Assembly (NCBI GenBank): GCA_902768125.1
Contig: CACXKA010000007.1
Span: 62,001-126,000, forward strand
DNA from: an uncultured Bacteroidales bacterium
GTDB lineage: Bacteria; Bacteroidota; Bacteroidia; Bacteroidales; Bacteroidaceae
Reading direction: 5' to 3'
Length of the DNA: 64,000 nt
The notes under the pieces were generated by a model. The model searched no databases and was not told where the DNA came from. It was given only the letters and a program-made list of their open reading frames with translations. A program made the translations under genes and the position numbers. Within the stretch, counting starts at the first letter, position 1. Each line of letters opens with the position of its first letter. This document shows, piece by piece, positions 8,201 through 15,730 of the stretch.

Positions 8201-9867
8201 TTAGCCACCTTCATATTGAGAACTACGCACTCATCGAGCATCTGGACATAGATTTCCATACGGGCTTTTCTGTCATCACAGGTGAGACGGGTGCTGGTAA
8301 ATCTATCATTATTGGTGCCATCGGACTGTTATTGGGGCAGCGGGCGGATTCGCGTTCCATCAAGGCGGATGCCAAACGTTGCGTGGTGGAAGCGATTTTC
8401 GACATTTCCCGTGACCATTTGGATGATTTCTTTCAGGAGAATGACCTCGATTCCGATGGTAAGGAGTGCATCATCCGTCGTGAATTGACTTCGGCAGGCA
8501 AGTCTCGTGCATTCATCAACGACACTCCAACCTCCCTTGCTCAGTTGAAAGACCTTGGTGAGCAACTCCTCGACGTACATTCCCAGCACAAGAACCTTCT
8601 GCTTGGCAAGGAGGATTTCCAGTTAGGAGTCCTTGATATTGTTGCCAATCATCAGGAATCGCTGTCGGCTTACAAGAACGAGTACAAGGAATATCGTCGT
8701 CTTGTGAGACAGTTGGAGGAGGTTTTGGAAGAGGCGAAGAGTGGCAAGGAAGATGAGGACTATCTGCGTTTCCAAGTGAACCAGTTGGCAGATGCTAATC
8801 TGAAAGAGGGAGAGCAGGAGGAATTAGAAGAGGAATCGGAGACGCTCGAACATGCTGAAGACATCAAGTCCTCCCTTTATACAGCTGCCAATCACCTGCA
8901 GTCTTCCACGGATGGAACCGATGTGTTGGGGCTGCTTAAACAAAGTATTTCTTCCATTCAGTCGATTTCATCGGTGTATTCTGCTGCTGAGGAGTTGGCT
9001 GAGCGTTTGGATTCCTGCTACATTGAGTTGAAGGATGTTGCCAATGAATTGGAGGGACAGGCAGAAGATGTGGAATACAATCCGAATCGTCTGGAACAGG
9101 TAAATGAGCGTCTGAACACTATCTACACCTTGCAGAAGAAGCATGGCGTGGAGAGCATTAAGGAGTTGCTGGAGATTCAGGAGGGGATGGAAGAGAAGCT
9201 GTCTCGAATCACCAATTCCGATGAATTCATCGAAAAACTTCGTCGGGATGTGGAGGTGCAGAAAGAGAATGTGCTGGCTCTGGCAAAGAAGCTCTCCAAG
9301 TCACGAATGGAGGCTGCCAAGAAGGTGGAAAAGGAAATGGAGGAACGTTTGTTGCCGCTCGGAATGCCTAATGTGCAGTTCAAGTGCTCCGTTTTGGCGA
9401 ATCCATCGGATCTTACCTTGGCTGGCTATGACCAAGTGCAGTTCCTCTTCAATGCGAACAAGAGCGGTGAATTGAAGCCTGTCAGTCAAATTGCTTCAGG
9501 CGGTGAAATCGCCAGAGTGATGTTGGCTCTCAAAGCATTGATTGCAGGAGCCGTGAAGTTGCCCACGATTATTTTCGATGAAATCGATACGGGCGTGAGT
9601 GGTTCCATCGCGGAAAAGATGGCTCGCATCATGAAAGAGATTGGTGATCAGGAGCGTCAGGTCATTTCCATCACTCATTTGCCACAGATTGCGGCTTTGG
9701 GTAGCCATCACTACAAGGTGTACAAGGAAGATACGAGCGACGACACGCTGACGCACATCATTCCTCTGTCTGATGAGGAGCGCGTGGAGGAACTTGCCCA
9801 CATGCTCAGCGGCGAGAAGTTGACACAGGCGGCATTGGATAATGCGAGGGCGTTGTTGAATCAATAA
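8197..9867 (+). CDS. recN: DNA repair protein RecN
   Basis: A 556-residue SMC-like ATPase that acts early in double-strand-break repair. Visible are Walker A GETGAGKS near residue 30, a long coiled-coil middle (about 150-370), the ABC signature ASGGEIARV, and Walker B IIFDEIDTGVSG. I place the start at the ATG at 8197 (MISHLHIENYAL), overlapping the porD stop by 4 nt, which implies translational coupling; an upstream in-frame ATG at 8179 gives a non-conserved extension. Confidence 0.96.
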   Translation: MISHLHIENYALIEHLDIDFHTGFSVITGETGAGKSIIIGAIGLLLGQRADSRSIKADAKRCVVEAIFDISRDHLDDFFQENDLDSDGKECIIRRELTSAGKSRAFINDTPTSLAQLKDLGEQLLDVHSQHKNLLLGKEDFQLGVLDIVANHQESLSAYKNEYKEYRRLVRQLEEVLEEAKSGKEDEDYLRFQVNQLADANLKEGEQEELEEESETLEHAEDIKSSLYTAANHLQSSTDGTDVLGLLKQSISSIQSISSVYSAAEELAERLDSCYIELKDVANELEGQAEDVEYNPNRLEQVNERLNTIYTLQKKHGVESIKELLEIQEGMEEKLSRITNSDEFIEKLRRDVEVQKENVLALAKKLSKSRMEAAKKVEKEMEERLLPLGMPNVQFKCSVLANPSDLTLAGYDQVQFLFNANKSGELKPVSQIASGGEIARVMLALKALIAGAVKLPTIIFDEIDTGVSGSIAEKMARIMKEIGDQERQVISITHLPQIAALGSHHYKVYKEDTSDDTLTHIIPLSDEERVEELAHMLSGEKLTQAALDNARALLNQ

Positions 9868-9934
9868 TATATATAATGTAAAGAGAAGATTTGGATTATT
9901 CAAGTAGAATAGGTAAAAAGAGAAGATAATCGAT

Positions 9935-11644
9935 ATGAGAAGATTGACGGTTTTGATAGGAGTGTTGTGGATGGGGTCATTGTTGGCAATGGCTCAACCT
10001 AAGTTTGCCTCGAAGGTGAGGAAGGGTATTGTGTCGGTGAACACGTACGACAAGCAGGGAAATCTGTTGCATCAGGGAACGGGATTCTATGTGGGATCCA
10101 ATGGAGAGGCGGTGGCAGATTACCGTGTATTCAAGGGGGCTTACAAGGCGGTTGTGATTGATGATGGTGGAAAGTCGGCGGATGTGGACATGATTCTGGG
10201 AGCCGACGACACCTATTCGCTGGTGCGCTTTCATGTCAACACCAAGGGGAATGCGGTCATTCCTTCCGTTACAGCTTCTCAGCCGATGAAATCGACGATT
10301 TATGTGTTGGGACGCAAGAACGGAGGCGTGTTGGGAGATGCGCAGGCTGTGATTGCCGACACGGCGATGATACAGGGAAAGTATGTTTATTATGGTCTGG
10401 ACAAGCAGGTGGAAGATGCGTTGATTGGTGCTCCCGTGTTCAACGAGGCGGGAAACCTGATGGGCGTGCTGCATCCGCAGATGGGCGGCAAGAACTATGT
10501 GATAGACATCCGTTTCCGTAATGAGCTGAAGATGTCGGCATTCCTCAACGGTTCGGCAGCGGTGGCGCTGAACAATATTTTCATCCCCAAGGCATTGCCC
10601 GAAACGCAGGAGGAAGCGTTGGTCTATCTCTATACGAAGTCGCGTTCCACCAGCAACGAGGAATATCTGGACATGCTCAACCGTTTCATCGCGACCTATC
10701 CCAAGAATGCGGAGGGATATTTCCGTCGCGCCACGCCGTTGATTGACATGACTCGCTTCGATGAGGCAGACCATGATATGCAACAATATCTTTCGTTGGC
10801 AGGCGACAAGGCTATCGCCAACTACAATGTGGCGACCCTCGTTTTCGACAAACTTCGTCTGCAACCTGAACCTGCTTATGAGAAGTGGAACATCGACGTC
10901 GCCCTCAAGTATGTGGACACGGCGTTGTCGCTCAATGCGTCTCAGACTCCTGGCGATGAGCAAAAGACGGAGAAGGCGCGGTATCTCATCCTGAAGGGAA
11001 TGATGCTGATGAACGAGAGACGGTATGACGATGCCCTGGCGGTGTATGAGGAACTGAACAGGGAGAGCGGTGGCGGCAGTCCCACGTATCTCTATGCCAT
11101 CAGCATGGCTCGTGAGGGTAGGGGCGACAGCATCGAGGCGGTGATGGAACCCATCGACAGCGCGATTGCCAAGTTCGGCACTCCATTGCCTTCGGAGGCA
11201 GCCAACTTCATCATGCGTCGCGGACAGCTCTATGCCAACAGCGGCAAGTATCGCGAGGCGGTGCAGGACTACAACCAGTATGCCCGTCTGATGAACGACA
11301 AGGTCAGTCCCGTCTTCTATTATGAGCGTTCCCAGATTGAGGTGAATGCCCGCATGTATCAGCCGGCACTCGACGACATCAACAAGGCGATTGAACTGGC
11401 ACCTCGTGAACCGCTCTATTATGTGGAGAAGGCGGCGCTGACTGTTCGGGTGAATCTGTTCGACGAGTGCATCGAGGCGTGCCAGACTGCTATCCGACTC
11501 AATCCTGACATCATCGACACCTATCGCATCCTGGGTTATGCCCAGTTCCAGAAGGGCGACAAGACCGCTGCCCGTGCCAATTTGCAGAAGGCAATTGATA
11601 TGGGAGACGAAACGGCAAAGAAATTGCTTTCCACCCTCTTTTGA
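9935..11644 (+). CDS. Secreted pseudoprotease-TPR protein
   Basis: A 569-residue protein with a signal peptide (about 1-20, LLAMAQ). Residues about 25-200 look like a trypsin/HtrA-type double beta-barrel (GTGFYV, DALIGAPVFNEAGNLMGVLH), but the expected His position reads ADYRVF instead of NYHVF and the Ser position reads LIGAPVF instead of NSGGPVF, so it is probably inactive. Residues about 225-569 are TPR repeats (for example ALVYLYTKSRSTSNEEY, DIINKAIELAP-type helices). A likely role is a periplasmic scaffold. It follows recN by 67 nt. The protease-fold call is by motif resemblance. Confidence 0.75.
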   Translation: MRRLTVLIGVLWMGSLLAMAQPKFASKVRKGIVSVNTYDKQGNLLHQGTGFYVGSNGEAVADYRVFKGAYKAVVIDDGGKSADVDMILGADDTYSLVRFHVNTKGNAVIPSVTASQPMKSTIYVLGRKNGGVLGDAQAVIADTAMIQGKYVYYGLDKQVEDALIGAPVFNEAGNLMGVLHPQMGGKNYVIDIRFRNELKMSAFLNGSAAVALNNIFIPKALPETQEEALVYLYTKSRSTSNEEYLDMLNRFIATYPKNAEGYFRRATPLIDMTRFDEADHDMQQYLSLAGDKAIANYNVATLVFDKLRLQPEPAYEKWNIDVALKYVDTALSLNASQTPGDEQKTEKARYLILKGMMLMNERRYDDALAVYEELNRESGGGSPTYLYAISMAREGRGDSIEAVMEPIDSAIAKFGTPLPSEAANFIMRRGQLYANSGKYREAVQDYNQYARLMNDKVSPVFYYERSQIEVNARMYQPALDDINKAIELAPREPLYYVEKAALTVRVNLFDECIEACQTAIRLNPDIIDTYRILGYAQFQKGDKTAARANLQKAIDMGDETAKKLLSTLF

Positions 11645-11706
11645 TTTTTCCACTGGGGATGGAAATATTTCGGAAGTTGTTGAGAGAGAAAGATTTGACG
11701 ACGGTC

Positions 11707-11780
11707 ATGTAAAATATTTGTAAATTCCTCTTGGCGACATTTTCCACCCCCTTGGAAAAATGTAAAATATTTGTAAATTC
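11707..11780 (+). promoter_or_regulatory. Regulatory module upstream of the first DUF4419 gene
   Basis: Two identical 21-bp direct repeats at 11707-11727 and 11760-11780 begin ATGTAAAATATTTGTAAATT. Between them lies TTTTCCACCCCC at 11740-11751, 8 nt before the second repeat. The second repeat ends 6 nt before the putative -33 TTGG (11787-11790). The same elements in the same order occur upstream of the second DUF4419 gene (59265-59326, minus strand). Probably a transcription-factor binding array. Confidence 0.7.
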
Positions 11781-11786
11781 ATTTTC

Positions 11787-11818
11787 TTGGAGTTTACTTG
11801 CAAGTTTTCCTACCTTTG
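11787..11818 (+). promoter_or_regulatory. Promoter of the first DUF4419 gene
   Basis: -33 TTGG at 11787-11790 and -7 TACCTTTG at 11811-11818 are separated by 20 nt. The transcript start would be about 30 nt before the ATG at 11853. Confidence 0.7.
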
Positions 11819-11852
11819 CAGCAAATAAGTTTCTCACTAAAATGTTTGCGTT

Positions 11853-13505
11853 ATGAAAACTTTGCGTATCACTCTTTGGGCTGTCCTCAGCCTCATGTTT
11901 TCTGCCCTCGGTCACGGGCAGGTTCCTCCTATTGATACAGACGAGCCGCAGGCCAGAGCCTACACGCTTCCGTTGCCGCTCGATTCTCCTTCGCCGCTGG
12001 AGCTGGGGAAGTTGTATCCGGACATCGTCCTTGATTCGATGGTGATGGATGCATTCAAGCAGTCGCAGATCGTGGACAAGAAGATGGCTAAGCGGTTGCG
12101 GAAGGCGCAGAAGAAGGCATCGAAGAGCAAGATTCTCAAGCGGTCGAAGGGGAGCATCACGTTTGTGGTGGACGAGGGGTTGCCGGCTCCCAAGAAGACC
12201 TTTGCAGTGAAGGATGGCAAGGCGATCGCAGACGAAATTGTGGGCAAGACCGTGCCGTCCGCGGAGCTTTATCGTGTGGTGAAGAGCAGTTTCGACGATG
12301 AGTCGCTGTGCTACATGGGCGAGGACAATTTATTTAAATGTATGGTGAATGCGTATGCCGACCACCATCCGCTGGTGCTGTCGCCCGATGTGGTGTGGCT
12401 CATCATCGCCCAGAACTTCTCGAACTATGTGAATAAGCATTCGGAGGAGATGCGCGACTTGTTTGTGGAGCATGAGGGGAAGATGAAGATTGTGGTGACT
12501 GAGGGCAACGATGTTCTGGGCAAGTCGGGCACGAAGGGCGATTGGGAGAAGTTGCTGAGTGATTTCACCGCCGGTGTTGCGGCGAACACCAAGGGGGATG
12601 TGGCGGAGATGTTGACTGCCGACTTCACGACCACGGGGGTGACGGAGCGCATCGCTTCGCAAATCACGCTGATGGATGCGGTGGAGACTTTCTTCGAATT
12701 CTGGAATATGAGGGTGGCTTGTGGCATCCCTTCCATCACCCTCACGGGCACGCCGGACGACTGGCGGAAGGTGCAGGCGAAGGCGCGCAGTCTGGAGAAG
12801 TACGGTCTGGAGAAGTGGTCGCGGCAGCTGGACAAGGTGCTGGCGGAGTTCGTGAAGGCGTCGGAGGGGCAGCCCGACCGCGTGTTCTGGCGGAGCATCG
12901 TGAAGAAACTGCGTGTTGACGAGCTGAAGAACACCAGGGGTTGTTTCCGCTCTGACGTCACCATGCTGGACGGCTGGTTCCTCACGTTCTTCCCTGACAA
13001 GTGGTTTGGTGTCCCGCCGGAGGAGGTGGCGTGGACTTCCAGCATGGCAAACGAGATGGTGAGCGTGTCGTTCAACCAAGTTTACACCCATCCCGTCACG
13101 AACGAAGAGGTGGAGGTCGTGCCGATGGAGCTGTGGGCTGGATTCGTGGGCGTGGAGGTGGACAGCGTGACGCAAGCGTTCACTCCCAAGATTGGCTGGC
13201 TTGCCCGCGTGTCGGACCCCGAGGCAGAGGAGGTTGCGCGGCTGGAAGAGGAAACCAAGTTCCAGCTTCTCTACTATTCTATGTCCAAGGATCAACCCAC
13301 CCCACCGGAAATTCTCAGCAAGATGTCGCACATTCGCAGTCTGGATCTCGATTACGGAGACGAGGTTCCTGTCAATGTCCCCGAATGGATGGACAGTCTT
13401 TCCATCGAAAGGCTCGAGATTTACGGTTCTCTCACCGACGAGGAGGAGGCTCGGTTGCGCCAGCGGTTCCCCAATGCTGACATCAAGAATAGGAAGAAAG
13501 AGTAA
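11853..13505 (+). CDS. Secreted DUF4419 protein
   Basis: A 550-residue protein with a signal peptide (about 1-23). A short Pro-rich segment and a basic stretch (RKAQKKASKSK) precede a DUF4419 domain (about 95-440), recognised by HHPLVLSPDVVWLIIAQNF and CGIPSITLTGTPDDW. The C-terminal tail (about 470-540) looks leucine-rich-repeat-like (PEILSKMSHIRSLDLDYG). The function of DUF4419 is unknown to me. It is paralogous to the DUF4419 part of the gene at 57207-59192: both have SITFVVDE near the N-terminus, the same domain and the same tail. GC-rich codon use. It stands alone, with its own complex promoter region. Confidence 0.85.
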   Translation: MKTLRITLWAVLSLMFSALGHGQVPPIDTDEPQARAYTLPLPLDSPSPLELGKLYPDIVLDSMVMDAFKQSQIVDKKMAKRLRKAQKKASKSKILKRSKGSITFVVDEGLPAPKKTFAVKDGKAIADEIVGKTVPSAELYRVVKSSFDDESLCYMGEDNLFKCMVNAYADHHPLVLSPDVVWLIIAQNFSNYVNKHSEEMRDLFVEHEGKMKIVVTEGNDVLGKSGTKGDWEKLLSDFTAGVAANTKGDVAEMLTADFTTTGVTERIASQITLMDAVETFFEFWNMRVACGIPSITLTGTPDDWRKVQAKARSLEKYGLEKWSRQLDKVLAEFVKASEGQPDRVFWRSIVKKLRVDELKNTRGCFRSDVTMLDGWFLTFFPDKWFGVPPEEVAWTSSMANEMVSVSFNQVYTHPVTNEEVEVVPMELWAGFVGVEVDSVTQAFTPKIGWLARVSDPEAEEVARLEEETKFQLLYYSMSKDQPTPPEILSKMSHIRSLDLDYGDEVPVNVPEWMDSLSIERLEIYGSLTDEEEARLRQRFPNADIKNRKKE

Positions 13506-13566
13506 GGAAAACGAGCTTGGGGGCAAATACTTGGGGAAATGTTTGGCGGGTTCGGGGAGAAAGTCG

Positions 13567-13574
13567 TACCTTTG
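13567..13574 (+). promoter_or_regulatory. Promoter -7 box of a short terminated transcript
   Basis: TACCTTTG with TTTG about 21 nt upstream (within tttggcgggttcgg). Transcription from about 13580 would meet the intrinsic terminator at 13671-13705 after about 125 nt. Confidence 0.6.
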
Positions 13575-13579
13575 CAAGT

Positions 13580-13705
13580 GAATTACCAAATTACTATTAA
13601 CAACTTAATCACTAACATCATCACGGGCATCAAGGAGAAGTAAGCCCATCTTATCGGAAATTCTATAACAGGCTCTCATTCGAACACAAGGGTGGGAGCC
13701 TTTTT
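13580..13705 (+). ncRNA. Candidate small RNA or leader ending at an intrinsic terminator
   Basis: A good promoter (13567-13574) and a terminator (13671-13705) bracket about 125 nt with no ATG-started gene. A GTG-started 21-codon frame (13578-13643) exists but would begin right at the predicted start site, so its translation is doubtful. It may be an independent sRNA or an attenuating leader of the HTH gene at 13738. Inference from promoter and terminator spacing only. Confidence 0.4.
13671..13705 (+). terminator. Intrinsic terminator upstream of the HTH gene
   Basis: GGCTCTCA (13671-13678) pairs with TGGGAGCC (13693-13700) with one wobble and is followed by TTTTT. Confidence 0.75.
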
Positions 13706-13737
13706 GTGTCCATACAATCACCAAATCACTGACTATA

Positions 13738-14001
13738 ATGGAAAAGAACACGAATGACAAGGAACGGCAGAGGAAGCGATTCAGCAAGGCGAAACATGGC
13801 GATGTCATCAGGCGGCTCTACCGCACGATGACGACGGCGGAGCTGGCTCGGAGGATGGGACTGACGGTGAAGCAGATTGAGAACTACGTTTACAAGTTTA
13901 ATGATGAGCCGTGGGCACATAAGGACCCTGCCCTGATATCAGCCATGAACCGCGAGAAGGGCAAGAAAGGAGGGCGGCCGAAGAAAAATGTTGGGAATTA
14001 A
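13738..14001 (+). CDS. Small helix-turn-helix protein with a basic tail
   Basis: An 87-residue, strongly basic protein. Residues about 29-55 (MTTAELARRMGLTVKQIENYVYKF) form a clear helix-turn-helix of the sigma-region-4/resolvase-like type. The C-terminus GKKGGRPKKN resembles an AT-hook-like DNA-binding tail. No named family recognised. It lies 197 nt upstream of an HU-like gene, and three tandem 22-bp repeats sit between them. A DNA-binding role is likely; the target is unknown. Confidence 0.65.
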   Translation: MEKNTNDKERQRKRFSKAKHGDVIRRLYRTMTTAELARRMGLTVKQIENYVYKFNDEPWAHKDPALISAMNREKGKKGGRPKKNVGN

Positions 14002-14071
14002 AAAGCCGACACTTTTTTTGGACGGCGGAATTTCCGTTAATTTGCAATCGTAAGCCAGTATTGCGAGAAAT

Positions 14072-14137
14072 CTGGAAGTATACTTTGACGGAGCTGGAAG
14101 TATATTCTGACGGAGCTGGAAGTATACTATGACGAAA
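14072..14137. repeat. Three tandem 22-bp repeats upstream of the HU-like gene
   Basis: Units start at 14072, 14094 and 14116, each reading CTGGAAGTATACTTTGACGG with two to four changes between copies. There are no spacers, so this is not CRISPR. Head-to-tail sites two helical turns apart suggest operator or iteron-type protein binding, possibly by the adjacent HTH or HU-like protein. Confidence 0.8.
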
Positions 14138-14197
14138 GTGGGGGTATTGACCGAGTTTTTTCATCCTATATTATTAACATTTAAAACCTATTGATTT

Positions 14198-14734
14198 ATG
14201 GCAAAAGTAAAGTACACTATCAAAGAGAACACAAAGGTGGGGACGCACAGTTTCTACGCCATGCCCGTCCCGAACGGCACCCTCGACTTCATGGAGGTGT
14301 GTGAGGAGGCTTGCGAGAACACCAGCATTGAGCCGTCGCTGATGCGCGCAGCGGTGACGGAGTACATGAAGGCGGTGAAGCGCAACGTGCTGAAAGGATT
14401 CCGCTGTGCCTTGGGCGAGCAGTTCATCTATGTGTATCCCAATCTTGAGGCATCCCTGAAGGACAAGAAAGATGCGCAGGGCAACATTGTCGAGGTGGCT
14501 AAAATCGAGGACTTCACACTTGCCGGCGCAAAGAGCCGCCTCGGCGCGACGGTCAGCAAGAAGTATAGTGCGCAGTTTGCCGCCGAGGTGTCGTGGCAGC
14601 GTGTCGACGCATCAGGCTCACCCGTTGAGGAGGAGGACATCACGGACAATGGCGGTGGCTCAGACCCCACTCCCGACCCGAACAATGGCGGCGGCAACAA
14701 TGGCGGCTCTGGTGGCTTCGACACAGGTGATTAA
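14198..14734 (+). CDS. HU-like DNA-binding protein with a Gly/Asn/Asp-rich tail
   Basis: A 178-residue protein. Residues 1-135 resemble the Bacteroidetes HU/histone-like family (MAKVKYTIKENTKVG..., with a conserved VSWQRV strand near the end). Residues about 140-178 form a low-complexity acidic tail (DNGGGSDPTPDPNNGGGNNG) unusual for HU. It presumably bends or compacts DNA. It sits downstream of the small HTH gene and the 22-bp repeat array and is followed directly by an inverted-repeat structure. Confidence 0.75.
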   Translation: MAKVKYTIKENTKVGTHSFYAMPVPNGTLDFMEVCEEACENTSIEPSLMRAAVTEYMKAVKRNVLKGFRCALGEQFIYVYPNLEASLKDKKDAQGNIVEVAKIEDFTLAGAKSRLGATVSKKYSAQFAAEVSWQRVDASGSPVEEEDITDNGGGSDPTPDPNNGGGNNGGSGGFDTGD

Positions 14735-14898
14735 ACATCGCCCCGTTGGGGCAAATGAAACGAACCTTTAGCTCGGCGTAGCCAATATAACGAATAAAAG
14801 AAAGAAGAATTCTCCAATTCTCAAATTCTTGACAAGAATATCTCATTGAGTTTTATCTATCAAGAATTTGAGAATTGGAGAACTGAAGGGGCGATGTT
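14734..14898. repeat. Nested inverted-repeat element after the HU-like gene
   Basis: Outer arms 14734-14744 and 14888-14898 (AACATCGCCCC/GGGGCGATGTT) are perfect over 11 bp. Inner arms 14810-14832 and 14860-14882 are perfect over 23 bp, with a 27-nt loop. The element lies between convergent genes (HU-like and xth) and could act as a two-way transcription barrier, although no U-tract follows. Its size suggests a MITE- or REP-like element. Confidence 0.75.
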
Positions 14899-14929
14899 CC
14901 AAAAAGAATTCGTGTCGTTCGTGTGTTGC

Positions 14930-15718
14930 TTACAGTGCCACCTCGACCTCGACGGGGCAGTGGTCGCTGCCCATGATGTCGGTGTGGATTCTGGCGGACT
15001 GGAGCTGGGGCTGGAGACGGTTGGAGCAGAGCCAGTAGTCGATGCGCCAGCCTGTGTTCTTCTCGCGGGCATGGAAGCGGTAGCTCCACCAGGAGTAGAT
15101 GTTGGGCGTGTCGGGGAAGAAATGACGGAAGGTGTCGGTGAACCCTGCGGCGAGGAGGTCGGTGAACTTGGCACGCTCCTCGTCAGTGAAGCCTGCGTTG
15201 AAGTGGTTGGTCTTGGGGTTCTTGATGTCGATTTCTTCGTGTGCCACGTTCATGTCGCCACAGACGAGCACGGGCTTGGTCTGGTCGAGCCGCTGGAGAT
15301 GGAGGCGGAAGGCGTCGTCCCAGGTCATGCGCTGGGAGAGGCGCTTGAGCCCGTCTTGCGAGTTGGGGGTGTAGACGGTGATGACATAGAACTGGGGATA
15401 TTCGAGGGTGATGACGCGTCCCTCGGTGAGCATCTCGCGCCAATCGCCGTCGGGGAGGGTGGCGATGATGTCGTCGGGCAGTCCGTAGGCGACGGTGAGG
15501 GGCGTGTGCTTGGTGTAGATGGCTGTGCCTGAGTAGCCTTTGCGCTCGGCGTAGTTCCAGTAGGACTGGTAGCCGGGGAAGGCGAGGTCGAGCTGCCCTG
15601 CCTGCATCTTGGTCTCTTGCAGGCAGAAGAAATCCGCGTCGAGCGCGGTGAAGGTCTCTGAGAAACCTTTGCCGCACACGGCGCGGAGTCCGTTTACATT
15701 CCAGGAAATGAATTTCAT
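14930..15718 (-). CDS. xth: Exodeoxyribonuclease III (AP endonuclease, Xth family)
   Basis: A 262-residue enzyme of base-excision repair that cuts 5' of abasic sites and removes 3' blocks. The catalytic signatures are complete: WNVNG near the N-terminus, the metal-binding Glu in LQETK, YSGTAIYTK, GDMNVAHEEID, and the C-terminal GSDHCPV. The length fits the family. It lies 12 nt downstream of the CoA-transferase gene and is probably cotranscribed with it. Confidence 0.96.
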   Translation of the reverse strand: MKFISWNVNGLRAVCGKGFSETFTALDADFFCLQETKMQAGQLDLAFPGYQSYWNYAERKGYSGTAIYTKHTPLTVAYGLPDDIIATLPDGDWREMLTEGRVITLEYPQFYVITVYTPNSQDGLKRLSQRMTWDDAFRLHLQRLDQTKPVLVCGDMNVAHEEIDIKNPKTNHFNAGFTDEERAKFTDLLAAGFTDTFRHFFPDTPNIYSWWSYRFHAREKNTGWRIDYWLCSNRLQPQLQSARIHTDIMGSDHCPVEVEVAL

Positions 15719-15730
15719 GCGATGTGTGGT

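Noticed and set aside
9977-11653. A 558-codon open frame on the minus strand opposite the pseudoprotease-TPR gene
   Set aside because: It is a compositional shadow of the GC-rich sense gene, rich in His/Arg/Leu, with no recognisable domain and no promoter; the sense strand encodes clear TPRs.
11645-11670. Terminator after the pseudoprotease-TPR gene (TTTCCA / TGGAAA)
   Set aside because: The stem is only 6 bp with an AT-rich arm and no T-run in the correct place; too weak to call.
12330-13589. A 419-codon minus-strand frame opposite the first DUF4419 gene
   Set aside because: The sense strand carries the conserved DUF4419 motifs; the antisense protein is low-complexity His/Arg/Leu-rich.
14072-14137. 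CRISPR array
   Set aside because: Three 22-bp units are directly adjacent with no spacers, and no cas genes are present.
13738-14898. Prophage or integrated element remnant
   Set aside because: Only a small HTH protein and an HU-like protein with repeats are present; no integrase, capsid, portal or lysis gene and no att-like duplication seen.
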